Shown piece by piece: positions 1 through 13,427 of a DNA stretch of 64,000 nucleotides. The position numbers and the translations under genes are program-made. Source of the DNA: Pycnopodia helianthoides. Lineage: Eukaryota; Echinodermata; Asteroidea; Forcipulatida; Asteriidae. The notes beneath the pieces were generated by a model, which saw only the letters and a program-made list of their open reading frames with translations, searched no databases and was not told the origin of the DNA. The stretch spans positions 15,897,952 to 15,961,951 of the forward strand of contig CM063252.1 in NCBI GenBank assembly GCA_032158295.1, written 5' to 3'. Each line of letters begins with the position of its first letter. The first letter of the stretch is position 1.

Positions 1-561
1 AAACAATAAAAACAACCAGTTTTATATAATACCCAAAATCAAACCGAAAACTATTTTTTCTTTGTATGATACGTATATTTCCTTCAAGTTATTTTGATTA
101 CATATAAGTCCCTCGTGCTCTCTTTACATTTCAATGAATGTTCTCTTTTAAAAACATATATTAACAGTTTCCTTTGGCAAGAGTTTTACAAAATTAAAAA
201 CTAGACTGTCTGAGTTAGTTGTACTCTTCAAAAAAACAGAACCAAATGTACTGTACTACTTCTGTAGCCAGTTAAGATAATCATATGATATCTTCCCAAA
301 ACGATGCTGCGCAATCCCTGTGTGTTTTCTCCTTTTTTCTCTCTCTCTCTTTGATTTTGTAATTTTGTTTTAAACTGAGAAATTGGAGGTGACGTTTTCA
401 TCCCCAAACCAAGGCTGATAATACAATAGGCCTAAACTATAACCCAAGTTCAGAGACCATTCCTTTCTGTATAATCATCACCATACGCCCACAGACATTA
501 CTAGTCTTGTTGATGTTTTTGCATCGTTATTTTCAGGGGGGAAAAAATGTCAGGAAAATGA
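1..561. other. No gene recognised; AT-rich
   Basis: Short AT-rich stretches and a small CT microsatellite near 340-352. I see no open frame with family similarity and no defined repeat boundary. Confidence 0.5.
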
Positions 562-956
562 TTAAAGGAACATTACAGAATTGGTAAGAAAAAAAACTTG
601 TAAAATATACTTTTTGATCACAGATTTACATAAAACTTACACGGTCTAATGATGATGATAGTAGAAAACATCCCTTGAAATATTTCTGTCTGAAATGCCA
701 TATTGGATGAGAAATGAATAAACTAATTTTCCGATTGGAGTTTATCGCTCAGTGAGCGTTTTATTCATTTGTTGAATCTATATGATTTCATGCACATTTG
801 TAATCGGTTTTTCACTATTTTCTCGTGACCCAGATGGCCGATTGATCTCAAACTTCTACAGGTTTGTCAGTTTATGTATATGGTGGATTACATAAAGTGC
901 TTACACTGCCAGCAACTGTTTTGTTAGCAAAAACCAATTCTGTAATGTTCCTTTAA
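562..956 (+). mobile_element. MITE family A, copy 1
   Basis: TTAA flanks both ends. The terminal inverted repeats are AGGAACATTACAGAATTGGT and its complement. No coding capacity, so a non-autonomous DNA transposon. A TTAA target duplication is known for piggyBac and Kolobok transposons; the purine-rich 5' terminus (AGG) fits Kolobok better than the CCC of piggyBac (inference). Confidence 0.85.
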
Positions 957-1487
957 GACACAGAAATACATGGTCTTGTTTTAGAGTTGTAGATTCCATG
1001 GTTACATGGGAAACATTGGAAAGTGTCAATTCGGTTCGATACATTTTCTTTAACCCTCTTGATTTGAGCGAAAGTATAGGTCATATTTTGTGGCCGTTTG
1101 CAGCCGCCATGGGCATTTCGGCACAAGCCGATTGCGGCCGCTATTGGTCTCTACGGGTTACAAGAAAAACAAAGTTCTATATTTCTTTTTAGAAAGCATG
1201 CAATACTCTTCTTGATTATTCAAAAGTCCTTTACATGCCACAACTGTTGAAATAAATTTTCTCCCCTGTTTTTTTTCTGGGGGGCTAAATAAATAAATCT
1301 TATCCGAAGTTGAATTACCAAGTTCGTTTAGTATTCTGGTGGTTTTTTTTATGCTGTGCACGTTGTGACATGTCCAACAAAGAAGTCTTTAAACATGCTC
1401 GTGGCATTTCCAACTCCGTAAGAGACTTTGGTGGGTCGAGGAAGGTCATGTGACATGAATTTATTATGATGAGCAATTATATCCCTC

Positions 1488-1888
1488 GAGAGAGTGTTAC
1501 AAAAGCCGTGTGTAACGCAGAGCGTCTAAATAGTTAATTTGTTAGATATAGAGTAGATAATAGTCTCCTATATAAATAAGTAATATTGTTTAAAATGTAT
1601 ATAGCCTGATAAATTTACCGTTCCATGTGATACGGTAACAATACACCCGCACTCGTCAGATGCCCTCGGGATTAGAAGTATTATAAACACCGTAGTAAAC
1701 AAAAAAAGGAGAAGAAGAAGAAGACAACGTTCTCAAAACGTTTTTAGGCCCTCATATATATCGTATCCGTTACCAATTGTGTTTTGACAAAAAGGAGCCC
1801 CACAAACGTTGCAATTGTTGTGACCTGCATTGTGTATTCCTACTTTCCCCTGCTTCTTCTTTTTTTACCTTTTAATATTTCTGATTAA
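1488..1888 (+). repeat. Unit X, forward copy
   Basis: About 400 bp from GAGAGAGTGTTAC to the TTAA that begins MITE A copy 2. It is nearly identical to the reverse complement of 7178-7578. It contains a TATA-like TATATAAATAAG and a GAAGAAGAAG run. A solo LTR is possible (TGTTAC near one end), but I could not define TG...CA ends. Confidence 0.7.
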
Positions 1889-2288
1889 AGGAACATTACA
1901 GAATCGGTAAAACAAAAAAAACTTGTAAAATATACTTTTTGATCACAGATTTACATAAAACTTACACGGTCTAATGATGATGATAGTAGAAAACATCCCT
2001 TGAAACATTTCTGTCTGAAATGCCATATTTGATGAGAAATGAATAAACTAATTTTCCGGTTGGAGTTTAAATCGCTCAGTGAGCGTTTTATTCATGTGTT
2101 GAATCTATATGGTTTCATGAAAATTTGTAATCGGTTTTTCACTATTTTCTCGTGACCCAGATGGCCGATCGATCTCAAATTTCTATATGTTTGTCAGTTT
2201 ATGTATATGGTGGATTACATAAAGTGCTTACACTGCCAGCAACTGTTTTGTTAGCAAAAAAAAAAACAATTCTGTAATGTTCCTTTAA
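1885..2288 (+). mobile_element. MITE family A, copy 2
   Basis: Full length, TTAA at both ends. It directly abuts unit X on its left through a shared TTTCTGATTAA junction. Confidence 0.85.
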
Positions 2289-4578
2289 CATCTCGGTCAC
2301 TTTTTAGAACCGACGAAGAAGAAGAAAAGTTGTTCAAAGGAGAAGTTTCGGAAAGTTTCACTCACCCTCTGTAATCGCTTCATCGTGTGAAACGAGGTGT
2401 TCCAGCTTCGGTATTTAGACAGACATCAGAAGTGGGTGAAAACAGGTTTCTATCCTCAAAAATCCTTCCCTGCGTGGTCATCGAATGTTTCCAAAAGAAA
2501 AGACAAGAAAGTATTAGGTTTGAAACTTTGTATGGTGAGTTTACAGGTTTGCGGTGACCACCGATCGATGCGGTGACCACCGATAAATATCTCTCTCTCT
2601 CTCTCGTGAGTATAGTGGTGGTTCTGAGAAGAACCATTGAGTTGACACTACTACTCGACGTTTCGATCAGTATGCTCTGATGGTCTTCAGGACAATCACA
2701 GGAGAGATTTAATGCACATGGTGTCACGGCAAACCTCACTACTTGGAAAGAACAGAAGTTTGGGAAGATTTTCAATGAGTTTCTTGCTTATAGGTGACAA
2801 ATAAATTACTGAAACTGGGGCACGCAAATAAATCTAGCACTCCTAAATGATGACCCCCCCCCCTACAAGTTCAAACAGTTGGTTGGCAGTAGACTAGAAG
2901 TAGTAGTACTAGTAGTAGTAGCTAGTAGTGACTAGTACAGTAACTTGTGCCGTGACATTTTCAAAGCAATTCTGAAACACATGTTAAACGCTTCGTTGGG
3001 TTTATTGTCTTGCGCACCCCTGTTTACGGATAGATTTCTCTCTCGGTCCATGCCGTATATATATCAGACAATGTACTAATATTGATGATTATTACAACAA
3101 CAGAAAAAGACGAGAGGGGAAAATCGAATTTCTTCAAAATGAAACGTTCAAAAGAAAAAAAGGAGGAAAAAATCAGGGATTTACCGCACTGGTGCACATT
3201 AGCACTTTTGGCTTCATATCGCTACGTCATATCTACAGAGCGGCAGCTGTGTTAACACTAGCCAAGTGTCCACCCAATGTGGCTTATAACAAAACAAACA
3301 AAAAATACACTGGGCAAAAAGAAATTGCTGGTTTTTTTTATTTTTTACCCCCGTGCACGTTTTTTTTTTATTTTTTTTACACAGGCAGTTCCGAATCGTG
3401 TACCTAGATAACACTGTACATTCAATCTACAAAACAACGACTAGGCCTATACACGACGAGCGCAGTCAAACTTCACCTAGAAACATTCAAATGTAAACAT
3501 TGACAATGGTGGAACAAACAAAAGCTGAAATGATAGTTACCTTGCTGAATTCGATTCGGGACGGCCCCTATAAATCCGGTTGGCTCCATTCCATGTTTTT
3601 GAAAAAAAATAATTGGTGGCTGGAACAAAATTGTCTCCTCACAATAATAAATGGATCACAGAATAGTTGGCGTTCAACCCGACCTTCCCGGCACACTCGA
3701 AGCCCTTTGGGTTCAGATACACCATACACACACACACACGCCGACAAAGAGATGGAATTCACAAACCACAGATGTTGATGTATGCAGTCTTACACAACCT
3801 AAGAATGTCTCGAAGAATGAGCTGATCGAAGCTTATCTCGTCAAGAAACCGTCGGCTGAAACAGAAGAGGAGAGGAAAATAATCGGCCCGGCTGTAGAAT
3901 TAAAAAGAAAATCCTCTGCAATGCAATGCGGTCTGATCCCACACTTGCCACACGCTTCCGTTTTCAAGGCGGTTGTTTCGCTACTTGAAGCCAGCGGTGC
4001 ACGGAGGGCCTAAAACACGGGGGGATCGCTGGCTTGCTGGCAGAGAAGGGACTCGCGAGCCTGACGCGTTGCTGAACCCAAGCCGTTGTACCGACCGACC
4101 AATCAGGGAGCGCCCTGGCTAGTCACAGCACGTGCTTCACGGTTGATTGACAGGTGACGGCCGGCCGTTGGTGCAGGCAGTGTGTACCAACCCTGGTCAA
4201 CATGTGAATGAATAGCACGTGACTAGGCCACTCTACTATCAAAACCAACACAAAAGACTAGCCCAAGGGGCGTGGCTTGTTCACTTGACGATCTTACGAA
4301 TTGTTTAGGAGGGTTTAAGTTGAGACACGAATTCCGAATGTACGGGGGGGGTTACAAGTAAACACAGTAAACCATGTACATTGTAACCTTGAATCCTTGC
4401 TCTGTGCTCAATGCCGGAATCGAAAAAAAAAAAACATTTCTTTTGTCCTTTTGTCCGTTTGATAGCAATCGGCCGAGGATTTTCAACGACTGCTGACATT
4501 AATTTGTTCGTTTATTTTAACATAATAGATAGTCACAAAATACCCAGGGCTCGAGTCACAAAGAGCTTTAGATTGATC
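2289..4578. other. No gene recognised
   Basis: Holds a degenerate hammerhead-like fold-back (2600-2715), short microsatellites (TC near 2590, AGT near 2900, AC at 3725) and A/T runs. The short open frames at 3500-4013 overlap each other and lack family similarity or codon bias that I can see. Confidence 0.5.
2600..2715. repeat. Degenerate hammerhead-like fold-back
   Basis: The minus strand carries CCTGAAGAC ... CTGATCGAAACGTC, the arrangement seen at 11460-11515 and 34283-34395. The paired GGTTCTGAGAAGAACC lies on the left. It is more diverged than the other two loci. Confidence 0.5.
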
Positions 4579-4929
4579 TTAAAGGTAGGATATACCTTTT
4601 GGTAATTGTCAAAGACTAGTATCCTCACTTGGTGCATCCCAGCATATACATAAACTTACACACCTTTGAAAGTTTGGGCTTAATTGGTCATCGAAGTTGC
4701 AAGAAAATAATGGGGGGTGGGGACAACCTTATTGCATAGAACTGTGTGCTTTATGCCCGAGAAAGACTCCATGCCCTAAAGCCTTTCTCAGATTCAAATA
4801 TTTTAGTGAAATATTATCTCTTTCTAAAAAAAACTACATAACTTCAGAGGGAGTAAGTGCTCCTTACAAAGTAAGTTTTTATGGTAATATATTTCTTGAA
4901 TAATTACCAAAAGAATCCACTGTTTTTAA
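4579..4929 (+). mobile_element. MITE family B, copy 1
   Basis: TTAA at 4579-4582 and 4926-4929. The element opens with AGGTAGGATATACCTTTTGG and closes with a related ATTACCAAAAGAAT segment. Its interior (about 4650-4712) has the cacacctttgaaagtttggg...attggtcatcgaagt core shared with families A and C. Confidence 0.65.
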
Positions 4930-5238
4930 GATGTGTATTATTTCTAATAATTGATAAGCAAGTACTCAAATCACCATGGAAATATCACCAACTCGTCTAC
5001 AGATGAATCTTAGAGATAATAGTGTGTTTGTAATCGAGCCGAGATCACAATAACAAAGCAAGCACGCAGCCCCTTTAAAAATAAATCACATTATTTAAAT
5101 CACATTAAAAAAAACTTTGCGAACATAAAAAAACGTACATGTATCTCTACATATGGCTATAGAAAACGATTTTGTCATCGTAGGGGGGACCTGAAATCCA
5201 GGTAAAAAAGCAGAAACGGTTTATCAAAATAAACAAAT

Positions 5239-5631
5239 TTAAAGGAGCATTACAGATCTGGTAAGAAAAAAACTGGTAAAATATACTTTTTTATCACATA
5301 TTTACATAAAACTTACACGGTCTAATGATGATGATAGTAGAAAACATCCCTTGAAATATTTCTGTCTGAAATGCCATATTTGATGAGAAATGAATAAACT
5401 AATTTTCCGATTGGAGTGTATCGCTCAGTGAGCGTTTTATTCATTTGTTGAATCTACATGATTTCATGCAAAGTAATCGGTTTTTCACTATTTTCTCGTG
5501 ACCCAGATGGCCGATCGATCTCAAACTTCTACAGGTTTGTCAGTTTATGTATAATGGTGGATTACATAAAGTGCTTACACTGCCAGCAACTGTTTGGTTA
5601 GCAAACAAACAATTCTGTAATGTTCCTTTAA
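5239..5631 (+). mobile_element. MITE family A, copy 3
   Basis: Full length, TTAA at both ends; a few substitutions in the left terminal repeat (AGGAGCATTACAGATCTGGT). Confidence 0.85.
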
Positions 5632-6787
5632 ATGCCCATAGCTAATGGCTCCATGTCCAAAGATTTACCCACACACACAAAATGCACCAGACAAAGAAAA
5701 CAAGATGAGTGGATATAAAAGCCGCGTGTGTTTTGACAACCTTACAAGTAGAAATAAAAGTTCTAACTTCGTTGTTTCAAAATAATGCATTATTCGTCCG
5801 TTGAAATGTCACTCAGGCATAATAGTATCAAGGTTATTTGTACAACAATATCATTGAATAGAGGCCAGATCTGGGTTTGAATACAATATACCGGCGCACG
5901 TAAAAAAGAAAAAAAAAAGAAAAAAGAGAGGGCCCATAAAAAACTATCCGAATTTATTGTTCAGTGCAAGTTATTTTCCCCCTTATGCAACAGAGAGTAT
6001 GTTTTTTTTAAACGAAGTGGTAGTTTAGAAAGCATTTTTTTTGGTGTTTGTATAGTATTATAATATACCGGAACTATCTGTGTATGCGTCATTGGGTATG
6101 AGCTTTGACACGGGGTTGGCCCTTTGGGTGGCAAACTATTGAAGGGAAAAATGCCAAATCTTTACGAATCCCAGAGAGATTATACGAAGAACACGTGTGT
6201 TTAAAGTTGAATGAGTTCTGCCTGCAAAACTCATACTCATCTTCTTTTTTTTAAAGTATTATTATTTAAAACAAAAAAAAATGACAACTCTATTCATGAA
6301 GGGTGGCACACAAATTTGGTAAAGCAATACTTCCTCCATAATCCTATATAGGTGAGCCAGCCATGTAAGCCCGTATTGAATGCCGAACTTGAGAGCAGCT
6401 TGTGTATAATATGGCGTTTGAAACGTGTTTCTAAACGTAGAGGGCTTGTGTCTTCTTTTTTGTCTTTTTCTTTCTTTCTTTCTTTTTCTTCTCTTTTCTT
6501 AGGGGAGTGGAGGAGGTTACATTGCACAAACTCCTGGGTCGGAATTGACCTGGATCCGGGGTCTCAGGGGGCCTTGATACCCCATTTTTGAGTTAGGCTG
6601 ACCCGGAACTACTGGTTTAAAAATGGGATTTTTTAGTTCGAAATCTGCCACTCAGTTTGATCAACTATACTGGGTCATTTTCCGCAGGGTCACGCTGACC
6701 AAGAAATGGGTCAGATCCCCTTGGGTCTGGAAGAGTATGCTATAAAAACAACAAGAACTAGAAAAGTCAAAACCTTGGAGAATACAT
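5632..6787. other. No gene recognised
   Basis: AT-rich, with poly-purine runs near 5905-5930 and a TTTC run near 6465. Segment 6530-6735 has short repeated ctgggtc/gacctgg words that may be an old repeat. No supported coding region. Confidence 0.45.
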
Positions 6788-7181
6788 TTGAAGGAACATT
6801 ACAGAAATGGTAAGAAAAAAACTTGTAAAGTTTACTCTTTGATCACAGATTTACATAAAACTTACACGGTCTAATGATGATGATAGTAGAAAACATCCCC
6901 TGAAATATTTCTGTCTGTTTTGCCATATTTGATGAGAAATAAATAAACTAATTTTCCGATTGGAGTTTATCGCTCAGTGAGCGTTTTATTCATTTGTTGA
7001 ATCTATATGATTTCATGCAAATGTGTAATCGGTTTTGCACTATTTTCTCGTGACCCAGATGGCCGATCGATCTCAAACTTCTACAGGTTTGTCAGTTTAT
7101 GTCTATGGTGGATTACATAAAGTGCTTACACTGCAAGCAACTGCTTTGTTAGCAAAAACCAATTCTGTAATGTTCCTTTAA
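6788..7181 (+). mobile_element. MITE family A, copy 4
   Basis: Full length. The left target copy is TTGA and the right TTAA, consistent with one mutation in a TTAA duplication. The inverted copy of unit X follows directly. Confidence 0.85.
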
Positions 7182-7578
7182 TCAGAAATATTTAAAGGTA
7201 AAAAAAAAATTTTAAAGCAGGGAATAGAAGAATACACAATGCAGGTCACAACAATTGCAACGTTTGTGGGGCTCCTTTTTGTCAAAACACAATTGGTAAC
7301 GGATACGATATATATGAGGGCCTAAAAACGTTTTGAGAACGTTGTCTTCTTCTTCTTCTCCTTTTTGTTTTGTTTACTACGGTGTTTATAATACTTCTAA
7401 TCCCGAGGGCATCTGACGAGTGCGGGTGTATTGTTACCGTATCACATGGAACGGTAAATTTATCAGGCTATATTTTAAACGATATTACTTATTTATATAG
7501 GAGACTATTATCTACTCTATATCTAACAAATTAACTATTTAGACGCTCTGCGTTACACGGCTTTTGTAACACTCTCTC
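7178..7578 (-). repeat. Unit X, inverted copy
   Basis: Reverse complement of 1488-1888 with only a few substitutions and small indels. It begins at the TTAA closing MITE A copy 4 and ends at a 3' fragment of another family A element. Confidence 0.7.
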
Positions 7579-7618
7579 TGTTTTGTTAGCAAAAACCAAT
7601 TCTGTAATGTTCCTTTCA
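7579..7618 (+). mobile_element. MITE family A, 3' terminal fragment
   Basis: Only the last ~38 bp of family A (tgttttgttagcaaaaacc plus the right terminal repeat ending TTCCT), followed by TTCA. The rest is missing. Confidence 0.7.
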
Positions 7619-8835
7619 AGAACATCATACATGATTTGCTTGTGCCTAATAATACGTTTTGGAATTAGCCTTTTTGAGGTATGGTTGATAATGTAGTACA
7701 CTTTTGGTTTGAGTATAGAAAAAAAATGGTGCCCCTGTAATGTGTCCGGCCATAATTACAACCAATTGCTAATGGCAGTCCGTTCCTCTGGCTTTGGAAC
7801 TACGGGCCTCGTAAAAACCCTCTATGATTCAATGGCTACAAGTTGATCATGTAAGCCGTCCTTGTGAAAGTGTCGACTCCTGACCATAAATAATAAAAGA
7901 TGGGCCTTTAACGGATCCATATGTCGGATTCGTCCAAAGACGCTAATTGGCCAGCGACCTAAACACGAGTGAGATATAGCACACTCTACGGTCTTTGGTA
8001 TACGAGAAAACCATAAAGCAAGGACTGGAGAGACGCAGGAGACTAACTTGGGAAATAAAGTATGTTTATCCATATTTTCGCTGCTCTCGTTAAAATTTTG
8101 TACTGTCGTTTGGAATTGTGCCAGAGCTGACAAATACGAATTCCGGGAAATTGTATTTCAATTGCTGTTTCAAACATTTTGTTGTCTTTTAATTGTCGCA
8201 GTTTGAGTAGTCGAACTTTGCGATGACAGCATAGAGCCGCAGGTTTCGTCGGATTGTTTGGTGATTCGAGCGTGTCTACAGAGCTACATGTGGCTAGCCT
8301 TCTCTTGGCTTCGCTATGGTCGTCAACTATTTCGGAACCGTGCTGAACGTGGGTTGAATCTCATTTTGCCTTTTCGTTTCGTTCTTCCTGTGTGACAAAT
8401 GTTCACGGAAACAAGCTATATTGTTGCGAAATTGCGAAGTGTTTCGTTATGACGAAGGGGTCGCAATTAAAAACAAAATGCGAGAATAATTTATACTTCC
8501 GGTCGAAAAAAACAAACACCTACCTCACAAAAGTATAGTCACTTGAATTGAACCAAAGCGCACTCCCGGTTTGCACTTCATTGTCACTGAGCTTTCGCAG
8601 CCTTCGACCAATTCGCTACTTGCAGACAGATCCACCATGTGCGCGTAGAGCCTCGACTTCACGCTTCACCTGTATCGTATTTATGTATCTGTTTGAATGA
8701 AAGTGTCATTACGCTACCGTGACAATACGGAGTTATGTAATGCTTCTATAATATATTCACTGCTGTCCCCAATTCGAGGCTCTACACGCAAGTGGCGAAT
8801 AATGGACCACGGTTCCTTGTCGAACATGCATATCG
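7619..8835. other. No gene recognised
   Basis: Mixed-composition DNA without a convincing coding frame. An imperfect short inverted pair (gcgcgtagagcctcga at 8640 and tcgaggctctacacgc at 8775) brackets about 110 bp. Confidence 0.45.
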
Positions 8836-9102
8836 GACCCTTTTCGAAATCATGGCCTTCGGCCGGCTTGGACCCCGGCAGCTCGGCACTAAACTTCAAT
8901 AAAGGCAGGCGGACGATGCCTAAAACCGGAGCCTAATGTCTTTTCAGAAATGGCCATTTAATTATAGGCCGTTTTCGAAATCACGGCTTAGGCTCTGTCA
9001 GTTATTTAGAAAAACTTGCGCTTTCCTTATCGGGCTTCAATCAGGCGGACGGTCCCTAAGCCGTAGCCCGAGCCTAAAGCCGTGGCTTCGAAAACGGCCA
9101 TA
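8836..9102. repeat. Two adjacent fold-back elements
   Basis: 8964-9102 has inverted ends ggccgttttcgaaatcacgg and the complement of ccgtggcttcgaaaacggcc, each followed inward by a TTAGGCTC-type segment. 8836-8955 is a diverged relative (ccttttcgaaatcatggcc ... ttcagaaatggcc). Non-coding. Confidence 0.6.
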
Positions 9103-11377
9103 ATATCGTCATAGTACAGCCATTTTATCTCCCACTTCAATCAGTGTAATCGTTGAGCACGGGACAATACCAAGGCTGGGCGGTCAAAATAGGCTGGTCC
9201 CTTTTTTTATTAGACCAGAATCAGTATCCTTTATTGCTCGTGCATACAGGGAACATAACCAAACATGATTCGAGCCTGATAAGAGTCTATGAAGTCACAC
9301 GGGCAAAGTTGACCTCGAGAACGCACGAGACTTAACGAGAAAGGGACGCACACCGTGAACTAGAACTGTTATTGTGTGATGTACATTTCTTCATAGTATT
9401 TCGTTAGTACAAAATCATTTTCATAAATCAAATTATTTCCAGTTAAAAGAGCACTGGAAAATTTACTGCACAACTAACAAAGTGCCGAGAGTAGTAATCT
9501 TTTCGTCCCAACTTGAAATGTCACCCAGCTTCTTCTAAATATTGCATTGGCTTAATGATACGAGGACGGTCAGTTGGGCGAAATTCTTAAATTGGCATGC
9601 ACAACAGTCTAACGGAAGTTCAGATCTATTTCTTGTTATGTCCTTAAAATCTTTCACTGTGAGATAATTGTATTTCCGAAGTTTCTTTATTCAACAAAAA
9701 CTGCGGTAAGACAAAAGTCGTCCATTTATTTTATTTTATTTTAAATCTTAGGACAATAAAAAAAAACGTATTAACCAGGAGCAGTCCAGGGAAGTACACA
9801 AGTTTAAAAACTGTCATCACAAAGATGTGTCTTCCACGAGCCCCTGGTCATAGAAAAAACTAAACTATGTTTGAAGAAACAACAATTGCACACACGTCAC
9901 TTATTAACTCACGGGCAACAGTTCTAAGAGGTTCTCGGAAGTTCAGTTCAAGCGAGACTTGCAAACAAAACTAGACAAGTCCGTGTACCCGGTATGCAGC
10001 TACGGTGCCCGGCTAGGGAGGGGGGCATCCGGGGGAGGTCAGCGCCTGGCCCTTAAACCAATAAACTAACCCCAACGGGCCCGGGTCGCTTATTTACTGG
10101 CGTGGTGTAAAGACAAAGACAGCTCACCCCTAGATATAACGGTAAAACGAGAGACGTGTCTGGTCATGTCACGGAGTTCACGTTGTCAACAATGCCTCAA
10201 ATGCCAATCGTTTAGCATCCCATCAATCCTGACCCCCCCCCCCCGACCCCCCCCCGACCCCAACCCCCCCCCCCCTCCCACGCCCCAGAAAAAAGGAAGG
10301 AAATGAAAGGCAACAATACGCGAGAAAATACATCAAACCCCACAAGCTAAAAAAGACCAATGAAGCTTTAGGCCTATTTCATGGTTGTGCACAACACCAG
10401 ATATCAAATCATGAACTGTTTGCCGTTTTTGTTTTGTTTATTTGTTTGTTTGTTCGAGGGTATTTGTGTGTATCTGGTGTTTGTTTGTTTGTGTATTTGT
10501 TTGTTTGTCTTTGTCTTGTTTTGTTTTGTTTTGTTTTGTTTCATCTCTAAAAACTGGGGGATGGGAATTCATGTACTCATCCAGCCAACCAATAATGGAA
10601 AAAAAAAGACAACCATCGAAACTTTCTGTTTCATTTCTTATCTTTTCTTAAAGTTACTGATTGCACGACAATATTTCCTACGTCATTCCGCATCCACACA
10701 ATTGCAATGCAATGCGTGTATCCCATCTACGAACCGAAAGTAGCATACTTCTGACTGGTGTCATTTCTCAGGGTGACTTATCGATATGTCACCCGAACCT
10801 CAGGCAGTTATTTAACATAATAATTCCCAAAACTTCAGAGTTTCTCCAACTGACAGGATAATTAATCTTCGTTTATGTAGCTTGAACACATGGGAGCTTT
10901 GAAGAAGCTTTGTACAAAATCACCAAGGCTTACAACAGTTGTTTTTTGTTGTAAAAAACTACAACAAAAGTAGTAAAAAAATTGTACTAGTTAGGAAAGC
11001 TTCCGCTGAAACTGGTTTTCTTGCGGTCTTAGAATCAATATCAGGCACCTAGGTAAATCGGTGATAGATCACAGACGGGTAAAGCGTACAGTTGGTCTTG
11101 GTAAGCTGACTCTCTGATCTTTGAATCAAGACAAAGTGCTGTCGTTTGTATTTTTGGCAAACCAGTGCTGATAACCATGTTGGAATGCTTGATTCTTTTG
11201 CGAATCAATGCATGGTGCAGGGGTTGGAATAAGTTGACAAACTCCTGCTGGTGTGCCGAGAGTGCTTACTCGCTTTGAATCAAGACAAGGTACGAACCCT
11301 TTATGGTCTGCGATACCATGACGGCACCGGCATTTTTACTACACCACCTCTGATTGTCAAGCGAACAGTGCAATACT
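9103..11377. other. No gene recognised
   Basis: Contains C-tracts at 10231-10276 and a TTTG-rich low-complexity stretch at 10421-10540. No reading frame shows family similarity. Confidence 0.5.
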
Positions 11378-11604
11378 AGAAGTAACTATAACTAAAACTT
11401 GCGGGTACAACCATGTGTAAAATCTCCAGTGAGAGGAGTGTTGGCTCTGAAAAGAGCCGGTTTGGTTTCGACGTTTCGAACAGTATACTCTGCTCGTCTT
11501 CAGGGACCAACGGCTCTTTTCAGAGCCAAATCCCCAAAAGAGATTTTACACACGGTTGTACCCGCAAGTTTACTACTATTTATAGTTATAGTTACTTCTT
11601 ACTT
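11378..11604. repeat. Fold-back element with hammerhead-like core
   Basis: Outer arms of about 30 bp (aaacttgcgggtacaaccat / complement) meet around a core. On the minus strand the core reads CCTGAAGAC-GAGCAG-AGTATA-CTGTTC-GAAACGTC. GGCTCTGAAAAGAGCC and GGCTCTTTTCAGAGCC form further inner pairs. The core resembles hammerhead ribozymes of Penelope-like elements (family knowledge). Confidence 0.65.
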
Positions 11605-12804
11605 CAACACCATGCAAAGCTTCAAACACCACTTATAGTGCAATACTAATTTAATAATATTTCATTTATTTTCCTTTTCATAAGGGTATCTCCATAAATT
11701 TTAACTTTCCTTTTAGTTGGAGTTGTTAATTAACTTTAGGTCTGGAGGTATCTCTCTGAATGTAAAGAAAACAGGGTTTCCAATTTAATAAAGTTGCAAC
11801 GTGTAGCCCGGCGCGCAAGTAGGGTACGGGGCTTTACTGGCTAACAGACCAAACAACAACAGCTTTTGTTAGGGTAATGAGACATCCAAATAGATAACTC
11901 GCCAGCCCCCCAGAGGAGAAAAAAAACCACCAAAAAAACCGATAGTCACTGAAGGGTCGCATGCCGTTGCGCCCCGACACGTGGCAGGGCCATTGTTCGG
12001 TGACTAGGGCACAACAAAAGGACTCCGGAAGAATTAGTTTTCGGGACAGGTGCGACTGGCAGATCTCCAAACTATTATAAATGATTATTGGCTTGCCTCG
12101 ATCCCCGCCGTACTCTCCCATCACTGGGTGGGTTTTTTTTGTTTTTTTTTGTCTGAGCATTATATCATTATACATTTTTTGGCTGGTCTAGCTGTTATCT
12201 TCGATAGGTCTGACCTTGTATAGCGCCCCCTGGACATGTACCACCGAGGCGCGTAATAATAATAAAAGCTCATTTCGGTGATAATGCATTCATCATGAGA
12301 GCTGTTCGGTTGTGCACCAATGAGTTCATGTTTAATGTTGTCTGGTTTTTATTTTTTTTTTTTTTTTTTATATACATTTTTTAAGCAGGCACACAAAGAG
12401 GGTTGGGGCTTGTTTGTCTGTTCCTGTTTTTTTAACCAACGTTTTATAGAATCACAGTCAACATCTACACTTGTGAGTCACATTAGAGTATCAATATCGA
12501 GGCAAAAAGCAGTGAAACAGCTTTCAGGACATTATGTCTAAAGCTTTCTCAACAAGTTGAGACTCCAGCAGGACGAGGGTGGGTTAGGGTATGACCTCAT
12601 CCACTGGCCCTCCACACAGGTCCCAGCCAAATCATTAGATTGACATGAGCACTTCAACTTGCAAACTTGTAATCAGTCTCCAGCTCTCTTATCTGTTTAG
12701 GTCAATCTAAAGTGAACTGAAAAAGAGTTTAAATCACCCATATTAGCCTGAAGTTACCAAGCATCCCCACACGGAACGGGGTGGGTGGGGTCTGTAACAC
12801 GGCG

Positions 12805-13042
<238 letters not shown>

Positions 13043-13427
13043 CCGAGGAGAGAAGTGTGGGGTTGAGTTTTTCTCTCTTGGAGCAATGTTTTTTTCTTTT
13101 TGGGTCGTTTGCGGACGGAAGTCAGTTGCAGCAATATTAAACCCGAAACATAAACGGTTAGTATAAGCACAGAACAAGCACACAGATACGCCCAATAAGT
13201 ATAGATGTTTCATCCTCAAGGACAGACCGCAGACAGGAGGGGAAAATAGCCATGTTACTGTTCGTGATAGCCATACACGCACGTGTCGAACTTACATACG
13301 ATGATTACAGTCGTGGACTAACCATTGTGGAAGAACTCTTTACAAAACAATACAAAAATGACAACCTCTGCAAACGTTCCGACCACGGAGGGAGCGAACA
13401 ACTTTCCCTCCTTACTACTTCAATTCA

